Below are positions 1-6,616 of a stretch of 64,000 nt of DNA, piece by piece. The stretch spans positions 124,001 to 188,000 of the forward strand of contig NZ_LMHY01000030.1 of NCBI RefSeq assembly GCF_001429045.1, in the 5' to 3' direction. A program made the position numbers and the translations under genes. The stretch comes from Pseudomonas sp. Root71. Its GTDB lineage: Bacteria > Pseudomonadota > Gammaproteobacteria > Pseudomonadales > Pseudomonadaceae. The first letter of the stretch is position 1, and each line of letters opens with the position of its first letter. The notes beneath the pieces are model-generated. The model had not been told where the DNA came from, ran no database searches, and saw only the letters and a list, made by a program, of their open reading frames with translations.

Positions 1-810
1 CTCGCGGGTTTTCTCTTCCAGGTACAGCAACGAACGCAAGCCGTCGGCGGCGTTGGCCCGTGGTGGTGCGGCGCGGAAACCGTCGTTGAAGATTTCCAGC
101 GACAGCGGTCCGGTGTAGCCGCTCTTGATGATCGGCGCGAGGAACCCCGGCAAATCGAATTCACCCTGGCCCGGGAAGCAGCGAAAATGCCGGCTCCACT
201 CCAGCACGTCCATGGCCAGGATCGGCGCGTCAGCCATTTGCACGAAGAAAATCTTGTCGCCGGGAATCTCGGCGATAGCACTTGGATCGCCCTTGAGCGA
301 CAGGGTGTGAAAGCTGTCCAGCAACACGCCGAGGCTTGGGTGATCAGCCTGACGCACGATGCTCCACACCTGTTGCCAGGTGTTCACATGCCGGCCCCAG
401 GCCAGCGCTTCGTAACCGATGCGCAGGCCACGTGCCCCGGCGTGCTCAGCCAGCAGTCGCAAGTCATCGACCAGAATCTGCTCATCACCGATGGACTCGG
501 CCGAGGCGTTGCTGCACACCAGCACCAGGTCAGTGCCCAGCTCCTGCATCAGGTCGAACTTGCGCTCGGCGCGTTCCAGGTTGCGCGACAGGCGATCGCG
601 GCGGCAACCTTCGAAATCGCGGAACGGTTGAAACAGGGTGATGGCGATCCCGAGATCGGCGCACATCTGTTTAATTTCCCGCGGACTACCGTCGTAGTAG
701 AGAAGGTCGTTCTCGAAAATCTCGACGCCGTCGAAACCGGCGGCGGCAATGGCTTCGAGTTTTTCCGGCAGGGTACCGCTCAAGGATACGGTGGCAATGG
801 AACGCTGCAT
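1..810 (-). CDS. quiC: 3-dehydroshikimate dehydratase QuiC, N-terminal part (runs off window)
   Basis: The reading frame begins with ATG at 810 (GGGAG ten bases upstream) and stays open for 270 codons to the window edge, so the C-terminal part is missing. The protein starts MQRSIATVSLSGTLPEKLEA and is an AP-endonuclease-2/xylose-isomerase TIM barrel. Four metal ligands expected for QuiC are visible at E134 (IGYEAL), D165 (LLDSFH), Q191 (FVQMAD) and E239 (SLEIFND). The family converts 3-dehydroshikimate to protocatechuate in the cytoplasm, linking quinate and shikimate use to the beta-ketoadipate pathway. Pseudomonad QuiC proteins of this type are about 630 residues long, with a second 4-hydroxyphenylpyruvate-dioxygenase-like domain that would lie outside this window. 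It is transcribed divergently from the MFS transporter at 1161, with an IclR-type palindrome between them. The family call is firm; the missing C-terminal half is inferred. Confidence 0.9.
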   Translation of the reverse strand, partial: MQRSIATVSLSGTLPEKLEAIAAAGFDGVEIFENDLLYYDGSPREIKQMCADLGIAITLFQPFRDFEGCRRDRLSRNLERAERKFDLMQELGTDLVLVCSNASAESIGDEQILVDDLRLLAEHAGARGLRIGYEALAWGRHVNTWQQVWSIVRQADHPSLGVLLDSFHTLSLKGDPSAIAEIPGDKIFFVQMADAPILAMDVLEWSRHFRCFPGQGEFDLPGFLAPIIKSGYTGPLSLEIFNDGFRAAPPRANAADGLRSLLYLEEKTRE

Positions 811-860
811 GTTTTCGGCTCCCGGTGGAGGCAATCTTGTTAGGGGCGTTGCACGCTTGT

Positions 861-932
861 GTAGGAGCTGCCGAAGGCTGCGATCTTTTGATGTTGATCG
901 AGGAAAAGATCGCAGCCTTCGGCAGCTCCTAC
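861..932. repeat. REP-type hairpin, family B (GTAGGAGCTGCCGAAGGCTG)
   Basis: Two inverted arms starting GTAGGAGCTGCCGAAGGCTG and ending in CGATCTTTT flank a short AT-rich loop. The same unit recurs at 26219, 36435, 39102, 53171 and 60782, and in a variant form at 19099. It lies in the 350-bp quiC/MFS intergenic region, just upstream of quiC. Confidence 0.85.
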
Positions 933-1013
933 GTGGGTAGCGTTTGTCTTGCGAGAATTATTGGGCCGACAGACTTACACAGCAATTTAAAGTGTACTAC
1001 CCAGTTAGTTTTG

Positions 1014-1030
1014 TGTTCGATTATCGAACA
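1014..1030. promoter_or_regulatory. Palindromic operator, IclR (PcaU/PobR) type
   Basis: TGTTCGA-TTA-TCGAACA is a perfect 7-bp inverted repeat with a 3-bp spacer, in the intergenic region between divergent quiC and the MFS gene. It resembles GTTCGATAATCG-type sites known for the IclR-family regulators PcaU, PcaR and PobR of aromatic catabolism. It lies about 130 bp before the MFS start and about 200 bp before the quiC start, so it could control both. The regulator is not proven; the IclR gene at 5665 is one candidate. Apart from this site and the REP hairpin I see nothing else in 811-1160. Confidence 0.6.
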
Positions 1031-1160
1031 AAATGGTGATTGGCGAATTGACGATTTTTTGTCCACTGCCCAACATCGTCCTCACATTAAGTCCGGACAC
1101 GCAGCACCGGCCGCGATGTCCAAAACACCAAATAACAAATTCAAAAAACGGGTGGTACAC

Positions 1161-2498
1161 ATGATTCCTTCCCAAAGCTCACGCATGGCTCCGGCCATGA
1201 ACACCACTGCCGGTGGCATCGGCGACAAAATCCGCGGCGCCATGGCGGTCGGCAAAACCCGTTGGGGCATGCTGGCATTGGTGTTTTTCGCCACCACCCT
1301 GAACTACATCGACCGCGCCGCCCTGGGCGTGATGCAGCCTATCCTGGCCAAGGAAATGAGCTGGACGGCGATGGACTACGCCAACATCAACTTCTGGTTC
1401 CAGGTCGGTTACGCCATCGGCTTCGTGCTGCAAGGCCGCCTGATCGACCGGGTTGGCGTCAAGCGTGTGTTCTTCTGCGCGGTACTGCTCTGGAGCCTGG
1501 CAACCGGCGCCCACGGCCTGGCCACTTCGGCGGTCGGCTTCATGGTTTGCCGATTCATCCTCGGCCTGACCGAAGCGGCCAACTACCCGGCCTGCGTGAA
1601 AACCACGCGCCTGTGGTTCCCGGCCGGCGAGCGCGCCGTGGCCACCGGCATTTTCAACGCCGGCACCAACGTCGGTGCGATGTTCACCCCGATGCTGCTG
1701 CCGCTGATCCTGCACGTCTGGGGCTGGCAGGCCGCGTTCCTGTGCATGTCGGCACTGGGCGGGATCTGGTTGCTGTTCTGGGGCCTGAAGTACTTCAACC
1801 CGGAAGATCACCCAAGCGTCAAACAGTCGGAGTTGGACTACATCCAGAACGAAGTCGAACCGGAACAAACCCGCGTACCGTTCTCGAAAATCCTGCGCAT
1901 GCGTGGTACTTGGGCCTTCGCCCTCGCCTACTCGATCACCGCGCCGGTGTTCTGGTTCTACCTGTATTGGCTGCCGCCGTTCCTCAACCAGCAATACAAC
2001 CTGGGCATCAACGTCACCCAGATGGGTATCCCGCTGATCATCATCTACCTCACTGCCGACTTCGGTAGCGTTGGCGGCGGCATTCTCTCTTCGTTCCTGA
2101 TCGGTCGCGGCGTCAACCCGATCAAGGCGCGACTGATGTCCATGTTCCTGTTCGCCTGCTGCATCATCGGCGTGATCATGGCGGCCGGTTCCAGCAACCT
2201 GTGGGTCGCGGTGGCCGCCATCTCCCTGGCCATCGGCGCGCACCAGGCCTGGACCGCGAACATCTGGAGCCTGGTGATGGACTACACGCCCAAGCACATG
2301 ATGAGTACGGTGTTCGGCTTCGGCGGCATGTGTGCGGCGATTGGCGGGATGTTCATGACCCAACTGGTCGGCCACATCCTGACCATCACCAACAACAACT
2401 ACACCGTGCTGTTCACCATGATTCCAGCGATGTACTTCATTGCGCTGACCTGGATGTACTTCATGGCACCGCGCAAGATTCCGAAAGTAGAAGACTGA
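1161..2498 (+). CDS. MFS transporter, anion:cation symporter family
   Basis: 445-residue major facilitator protein with about 12 hydrophobic segments, the typical cytoplasmic loop (GRLIDRVGVKRVFF, around residues 95-108) and a long central loop after helix 6. The family (ExuT/GudP/phthalate permease) imports sugar acids and aromatic or hydroaromatic carboxylates across the inner membrane by proton symport. The frame is open upstream to 825, but that extension crosses the REP hairpin and the operator. The ATG at 1161, after GGGTGG, is therefore the sensible start; the later ATGs at 1185 and 1197 are also possible. Standing divergently next to quiC, it probably imports shikimate, quinate or 3-dehydroshikimate. 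That substrate is inferred from context. Confidence 0.85.
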   Translation: MIPSQSSRMAPAMNTTAGGIGDKIRGAMAVGKTRWGMLALVFFATTLNYIDRAALGVMQPILAKEMSWTAMDYANINFWFQVGYAIGFVLQGRLIDRVGVKRVFFCAVLLWSLATGAHGLATSAVGFMVCRFILGLTEAANYPACVKTTRLWFPAGERAVATGIFNAGTNVGAMFTPMLLPLILHVWGWQAAFLCMSALGGIWLLFWGLKYFNPEDHPSVKQSELDYIQNEVEPEQTRVPFSKILRMRGTWAFALAYSITAPVFWFYLYWLPPFLNQQYNLGINVTQMGIPLIIIYLTADFGSVGGGILSSFLIGRGVNPIKARLMSMFLFACCIIGVIMAAGSSNLWVAVAAISLAIGAHQAWTANIWSLVMDYTPKHMMSTVFGFGGMCAAIGGMFMTQLVGHILTITNNNYTVLFTMIPAMYFIALTWMYFMAPRKIPKVED

Positions 2499-2508
2499 TG
2501 TTCCCTCG

Positions 2509-2542
2509 GCGCAGGCCCGATCTCGGGTCTGCGCTTTTTTTT
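2509..2542 (+). terminator. Rho-independent terminator after MFS gene
   Basis: A 12-bp GC-rich stem with one mismatch (arms GCGCAGGCCCGA and TCGGGTCTGCGC) is followed by eight T residues, 11 bp after the MFS stop codon. Confidence 0.9.
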
Positions 2543-2561
2543 GCCTGCGTTTTGCCGCCGC

Positions 2562-3440
2562 TTAGCGGCGGCTTTGCTGCCAGGCCGCCGCCAACCCGCT
2601 GCAGCAGATCACGGCAATGCCGAGCACGGTGGTCAGTGTCGGTGTATGGGAAAACAGCAGCCAGCCCAAGAGGCCGGCGAAGATGATCTGGCAATAGCTG
2701 AACGGTGCCAGCAGTGCCGGTGCCGCGAGGCGGAAAGCCTGGGTCAGGAACAGGTGAGCCGTCATCCCGCAGGCCCCCAGCGCCAGCATCATCGCGCCAT
2801 GCACCAGGTTCGGCGTCTGCCAGAAGAACGGCACCAGCGCACTCATCACCAGCGTGTTGCACAGGCCTGCGAAAAAGTTGCTGGTGGTCGGGCTGTCGAT
2901 CTCGCTGAGCTTGCGCGTCAGCAGTTGATAGAAGCAAAAAAACAGCGCCGAGCAGAACGGCAGCAACACCGCCGGGGTAAACAGATCGCCCCCGGGGTGA
3001 ACGATGATCAGCACCCCGCTGAAACCGAAAATCACCGCCAGCCATTGTCCCCGCGTCACCCGCTCGCCAAGCAGCGGTACCGACAGCGCGGTGACCAATA
3101 CCGGAGCCAGGAAGTTGACCGACGTGGCCTCGGCCAACGGGATGTACATCAGCCCCGTGGTGAAAAACAGACTGGTGCCCAACAGGCACAGCGCCCGGAT
3201 CACCTGCAGTAATGGCCGTTTGGTACGCAGCACCCGCAGCCCGGACTGCGGCAGGAAAATCCCGGCCATCAACAAGGTGTGAACCACGTAGCGCGCCCAG
3301 ACCACCATGACGATGGGATAGAAACCGGAGAGGTATTTGGAAAAGGCGTCGTGGCTGGAAAACAGGAAGGTTGCGACAACGATCAGCAGGATCCCTTTGA
3401 AGGGCTGATTGACGCCGGAAAGCGGGGTGCTGACGGTCAT
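2562..3440 (-). CDS. EamA-family drug/metabolite transporter (DMT superfamily)
   Basis: 292-residue membrane protein with ten predicted hydrophobic segments in two EamA repeats (about residues 15-145 and 155-285). Each repeat shows typical DMT signatures, such as the region around LAEATSVNFLAPVLVTALSV in the first and LAAPALLAPFSYCQIIFAGL in the second. Members move small metabolites across the inner membrane, in either direction. It lies 109 bp downstream of the TIM-barrel gene on the same strand, separated from it by a half REP, so it may be the last gene of the Gfo/Idh-TIM-barrel operon. The substrate cannot be read from sequence. Its place in the hydroaromatic cluster suggests transport of the cluster substrate or an intermediate. 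Confidence 0.8.
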   Translation of the reverse strand: MTVSTPLSGVNQPFKGILLIVVATFLFSSHDAFSKYLSGFYPIVMVVWARYVVHTLLMAGIFLPQSGLRVLRTKRPLLQVIRALCLLGTSLFFTTGLMYIPLAEATSVNFLAPVLVTALSVPLLGERVTRGQWLAVIFGFSGVLIIVHPGGDLFTPAVLLPFCSALFFCFYQLLTRKLSEIDSPTTSNFFAGLCNTLVMSALVPFFWQTPNLVHGAMMLALGACGMTAHLFLTQAFRLAAPALLAPFSYCQIIFAGLLGWLLFSHTPTLTTVLGIAVICCSGLAAAWQQSRR

Positions 3441-3508
3441 GGGGTTTCCTTACTTGAAATCAAAAGCATCACGGGCAAACCACGCGTCCATCCAGTCAGC
3501 ATAGAACC

Positions 3509-3534
3509 TGTGGGAGCGTGGCTTGCCCGCGATA
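3509..3534. repeat. Half REP unit, family A (degenerate)
   Basis: TGTGGGAGCGTGGCTTGCCC followed by GCGATA matches one arm of the family-A REP with changes in the middle. No inverted partner lies nearby. Confidence 0.5.
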
Positions 3535-3549
3535 GGTGCGCAGCACCGA

Positions 3550-4365
3550 TTAGAGCTGCGCCAACAATTCCCGGGTTTTATCCAGCGCCATCTGCGCCCG
3601 GTCCAATCCACTCACGCCCTGCTCCAGCAACTGCACGGTGGGAATCTCCAGACTCAACGGAATGTCAGCCGGCAAGCTCCCCAACAACCCCCGCAGATCA
3701 CAATCGCCATCGCCGGGAAAACGCCGTTCGTTACGCGCCTGACGCAAGATCTCCGCCATATCGGCCGGCCGTGGTCCTGCGACGTCACACAACTGTGCAT
3801 ACCGTAACCGTGAGGGAGCAACTTTGACCAGATCTTCCAGCCGCGATCCCGAACGATCGAAGTGGAAGGCGTCCACCAGCACGGCGCCGTTTTCACGCCC
3901 GGCGTTTTCCACGATACGCGTGGCTTGTTGAAGATTGCGCGCATCGGTCCAAGGCATGAACTCCAGGTGCGGGTGCAGTCCATAGGCTGCCGCCAGATCA
4001 CAGAGCTCGGCAAAATGCTGCGTCAGCCGCTGTTCGTCAGGATCGTTTCCGGCCACCAGCAACTCACTGGCGCCGAACTCGGCGCCCACCGCGAGGATTC
4101 TTTCGAAATCGGCGACGACGGTTTCCGGCTTGAGCCGCAGGATTTCGACGTCCAGCACCCGAATACCAGTATCGCGCAGACGCGCCAGGGTCTGGCGCCG
4201 CAATTCGTGGTCGGCCACCAGGGCAAAATGGTGCTCCTCAGGGGTCGCCGGTACCAGACGCAAGCCGACATGGCTGTAACCGGCCCGCGCGGCGACCTCG
4301 ACCATGTCGGGCGGTGACAACTCCAGCACGGTCAGGCTGGCCAGGGAGAAGATACGTTCGCTCAT
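3550..4365 (-). CDS. Sugar phosphate isomerase/epimerase-type TIM barrel, QuiC-like
   Basis: 271-residue AP-endonuclease-2-like TIM barrel, starting MSERIFSLASLTVLELSPPD. A TTG two codons upstream is also in frame, but the ATG at 4365 starts 2 bp after the stop of the upstream oxidoreductase gene, which suggests translational coupling. Putative metal ligands are E135 (HLEFMPW), D165 (LVDAFH), Q191 (YAQLCD) and E240 (LSLEIPT). This is nearly the same spacing as E134/D165/Q191/E239 in the QuiC domain at 1-810, and H168 is shared too. The superfamily includes isomerases, epimerases, inosose dehydratase (IolE) and 3-dehydroshikimate dehydratase. I infer a dehydratase or isomerase acting on a cyclic or sugar-like ketone made by the neighbouring dehydrogenase; the exact reaction is unknown. 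Confidence 0.8.
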   Translation of the reverse strand: MSERIFSLASLTVLELSPPDMVEVAARAGYSHVGLRLVPATPEEHHFALVADHELRRQTLARLRDTGIRVLDVEILRLKPETVVADFERILAVGAEFGASELLVAGNDPDEQRLTQHFAELCDLAAAYGLHPHLEFMPWTDARNLQQATRIVENAGRENGAVLVDAFHFDRSGSRLEDLVKVAPSRLRYAQLCDVAGPRPADMAEILRQARNERRFPGDGDCDLRGLLGSLPADIPLSLEIPTVQLLEQGVSGLDRAQMALDKTRELLAQL

Positions 4366-4367
4366 GC

Positions 4368-5423
4368 TCAACCCTCGATCAACGATGGCGCACAGGCACG
4401 CCCGGTTTCGGCGGCTTCGCGGATGGCTTCGATCAGCGCCAACGTACGCGCGGCATCGGCGGCACTCACCAGTGGCTCGACCTCCCGGCGCGCAACGCGC
4501 ACGAAGTGCTGCAACTGCAAACGCAGGGCTTCATCGGCACTGAAGCTTTCCTGGGTTGCCAGCAACGGTTGATGCCAGCCGCCGTCGACTTCGTTGTAGT
4601 GCCAGCGTTTAAGCTGCGGAATGCTCAGCGCCCCACCCGTTCCGGCCAGCAAGTAGCACGGTTGATCAGGATGACGCGGATACACCGGGTTCTCCCCCGA
4701 ATCCAGCTCCCAGCTCCAGGGCGCGGCCACCGCATCGGAGCCGGTCAGGCTGCCCAGTGCACCGCTGTCGAATTGCAGCAACACCGCCGCGCAATCCTCA
4801 TTGGCAAACCCGCGAATGGCATTGCTGGTGATGGCCTGAACCTGACGCACTTCACCGCACAAATGCCGCAGCAGATCGAGGTCGTGGATCAGGTTGGTCA
4901 ACAACATCCCCGCACCGGCCTCGCGGCGCCAGGGTGTTTCAAAATAGCTGTCGGGCTTGCGCAACTGCCAGAGCGCTGTGACCGTGGTCAACCGACCCAG
5001 TGCGCCGCTGTGGACAAGTTCGTGGGCGCGGACGATCAGCGGATTGTGCCGGCGGTGATGTCCGACCAGTACCGGAACACCACTGGCCTTCGAGGCAGCC
5101 ACCAGTTCCCTGGCTTCATCCAGGTGCACGCCCACCGGTTTTTCCAGCAATACCGGCACGCCGGCCGCGAGGCAATCGAGGGCCGTGCTGACGTGCTGCG
5201 TGTTCGGATTGGCGACGACGGCAGCGTCTGGCTTCGCCTGCTCCAGCATCTGACGATGATCGGCGAAACAGGCTACGCCCCATTGCGCCGCAAGACTGGC
5301 CGCCTGCGGTCCGGGATCCGCCACGGCGCACAACGTCGCTTCAGTCAAGGATTGCAGATGCTGGTAGTGCTGCTGGCCCATGTTGCCAGCACCGATCAGG
5401 GCGATGCGAAGTGGCGAATTCAA
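4368..5423 (-). CDS. Gfo/Idh/MocA-family NAD(P)-dependent oxidoreductase
   Basis: 351 residues. The N-terminal Rossmann fold shows GAGNMG at about residues 11-16. The conserved EKPVG motif near residues 94-98 supplies the catalytic lysine, and HDLD near residue 181 lies in the C-terminal alpha/beta domain. Members oxidise or reduce a hydroxyl or ketone of sugars and inositols with NAD(P). The start is TTG at 5423, preceded eight bases upstream by AAGAGGA; no in-frame ATG occurs before the nucleotide-binding motif. It is the first gene of a leftward operon with the TIM barrel (2-bp gap), and its promoter region carries a 17-bp motif also found before the FAD dehydrogenase gene. The substrate is unknown; a cyclitol or hydroaromatic alcohol would fit the context. 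Confidence 0.85.
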   Translation of the reverse strand: MNSPLRIALIGAGNMGQQHYQHLQSLTEATLCAVADPGPQAASLAAQWGVACFADHRQMLEQAKPDAAVVANPNTQHVSTALDCLAAGVPVLLEKPVGVHLDEARELVAASKASGVPVLVGHHRRHNPLIVRAHELVHSGALGRLTTVTALWQLRKPDSYFETPWRREAGAGMLLTNLIHDLDLLRHLCGEVRQVQAITSNAIRGFANEDCAAVLLQFDSGALGSLTGSDAVAAPWSWELDSGENPVYPRHPDQPCYLLAGTGGALSIPQLKRWHYNEVDGGWHQPLLATQESFSADEALRLQLQHFVRVARREVEPLVSAADAARTLALIEAIREAAETGRACAPSLIEG

Positions 5424-5444
5424 GATACGGTCCTCTTGTGAGTG

Positions 5445-5488
5445 TTATTGGAGCGATGAATTCCAATAATTTAGAACCTGGTTCCAGA
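5445..5488 (-). promoter_or_regulatory. Two operator-like elements upstream of the Gfo/Idh operon
   Basis: Two elements lie side by side. TTATTGGA and TCCAATAA (5445-5452 and 5462-5469) form a perfect 8-bp inverted repeat with a 9-bp spacer. Next, 5472-5488 on the minus strand reads TCTGGAACCAGGTTCTA, which matches 15 of 17 bases of the motif at 6573-6589. It lies about 50 bp before the TTG start at 5423. Probable targets of the neighbouring IclR regulator. Confidence 0.6.
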
Positions 5489-5558
5489 TTCTTACACAGA
5501 CCTGTCCTGAAAGTGTTCGAACAGCGCACAGCTTCTCAAGCTGAACACTGTTCAAAAT

Positions 5559-5646
5559 GTGGGAGCGGGCTTGCTCGCGAATGCGGTGTGTCAGTCGCCA
5601 TCCAGATCGCATGACCCACTGCATTCGCGAGCAAGCCCGCTCCCAC
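5559..5646. repeat. REP pair, family A (GTGGGAGCGGGCTTGCTCGC)
   Basis: Inverted arms GTGGGAGCGGGCTTGCTCGC and its complement are separated by about 48 bp. The unit lies just downstream of the IclR gene stop. The same unit recurs at 11289, 16015, 23229 and 49099. Confidence 0.9.
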
Positions 5647-5664
5647 AGTCGATTTGCGCAGGCC

Positions 5665-6441
5665 TTAGCTGAACAACTCCGACGCCAGACTCGCCGCCGA
5701 CAACTCCTCGGTGTAAGCCAGCAACAACGGCGCCAGCTCATGCAGCCGCGCTCCCGGCATCCGCGCGCTCGGCCCGGCGATGCTGAGCACCCCGATCACC
5801 CGCCCATCGGCGGGATGGCGCACCACTGCCGCAATCGCCGAAGTGCCCACCGCCGAACTCTCCTCGACCCAGGCATAGCCCTGCTCCCGCGCCAGACGCA
5901 GGCGTTCGAGCAATTCGATGTTCGAGCGCGGCGCGTTCGGCCCCACATGTTCCGGCACCTGCGCGCCCTGCCGCTCCACCAGCGACAAGGCTTCGGCATC
6001 GCTCATGCACGCCAGCCACGCATGCCCCGAGGCGGTGTAGAACAACGGCGCGTCGCGGCCCATGTCCGGGTCGTAACGCAGACCGGAGCGCGCGCCCTGG
6101 GATTTGGCGATCCAGGTCTGACGCTCGCCGTCGATCACGCCCAGGCGCACCAGTTCGCCGGTTTCCTGCGCCAGGCGGTCAAGCACCGGCTGCACAATGT
6201 CGGCACCGCTGCTCGACAGGTAACGGAAGCCCATCGCCACCAGTTTGGTCGAAAGGTGATAACGCAAATTATCCGGATTCTGCCGCACATAACCGAGGCG
6301 GATCAGCTCGGCCAGCAGGCGATGGGTCGCGCTCTTGGGGATGTCCAGTTGCTCCGCCAGGGTCTGCATCGGCAGGCCACGGGGATCGCTGGTGAGGCTT
6401 TCGAGCACACTGAAAACACGTTCGATCTGACTGCCAGCCAT
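5665..6441 (-). CDS. IclR-family transcriptional regulator
   Basis: 258 residues. An N-terminal winged helix-turn-helix (about residues 5-65, LAEQLDIPKSATHRLLAELI) precedes the IclR effector-binding domain (about 75-250). An in-frame GTG at 6453 exists, but ATG at 6441 follows GGAAGCG and is the better start. It lies between the leftward Gfo/Idh-TIM-barrel operon and the rightward FAD dehydrogenase-aldo/keto reductase operon. Matching 17-bp elements precede both operons, so it very likely controls both. IclR proteins of catabolic clusters usually bind pathway metabolites; the ligand here is unknown. It may also act on the palindrome at 1014-1030. Confidence 0.9.
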   Translation of the reverse strand: MAGSQIERVFSVLESLTSDPRGLPMQTLAEQLDIPKSATHRLLAELIRLGYVRQNPDNLRYHLSTKLVAMGFRYLSSSGADIVQPVLDRLAQETGELVRLGVIDGERQTWIAKSQGARSGLRYDPDMGRDAPLFYTASGHAWLACMSDAEALSLVERQGAQVPEHVGPNAPRSNIELLERLRLAREQGYAWVEESSAVGTSAIAAVVRHPADGRVIGVLSIAGPSARMPGARLHELAPLLLAYTEELSAASLASELFS

Positions 6442-6510
6442 GGTCGCTTCCACGCAAAATTTGCTCGATTCTAGAAGACAACCACACGAATGCGAAATCT
6501 GGAACTGAGC

Positions 6511-6589
6511 GTTCGATAACCGCCCGCTTTACACCCTCCAGACTTGTTCGACCTCACCCGATTCTTATATTTTCTGGAACCAGATTCCA
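6511..6589 (+). promoter_or_regulatory. Operator region upstream of the FAD dehydrogenase gene
   Basis: TCTGGAACCAGATTCCA at 6573-6589 contains TGGAA and TTCCA as an inverted repeat. It ends 27 bp before the ATG at 6617 and matches 15 of 17 bases of the minus-strand element at 5472-5488, in the same orientation relative to its gene. A second element, GTTCGATAACCG at 6511-6522, resembles one half of the palindrome at 1014-1030. It lies closer to the IclR gene and could serve autoregulation. Confidence 0.55.
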
Positions 6590-6616
6590 AAACAATAAAA
6601 CACCGGAGCTCAAACA

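Noticed and set aside
825..1160. N-terminal extension of the MFS gene back to 825
   Set aside because: The extension runs through a REP hairpin and a palindromic operator and has no transporter-like sequence; ATG at 1161 fits the family.
1179..2375. 398-codon open frame antisense to the MFS gene
   Set aside because: It is a shadow of the GC-rich coding strand: His/Gly/Arg/Gln-rich, low similarity to any fold, and the sense frame is a clear transporter.
5559..5646. Repeated inverted arms as a possible CRISPR array
   Set aside because: Copies are dispersed, palindromic and paired, with no regular spacers; they are REP elements.
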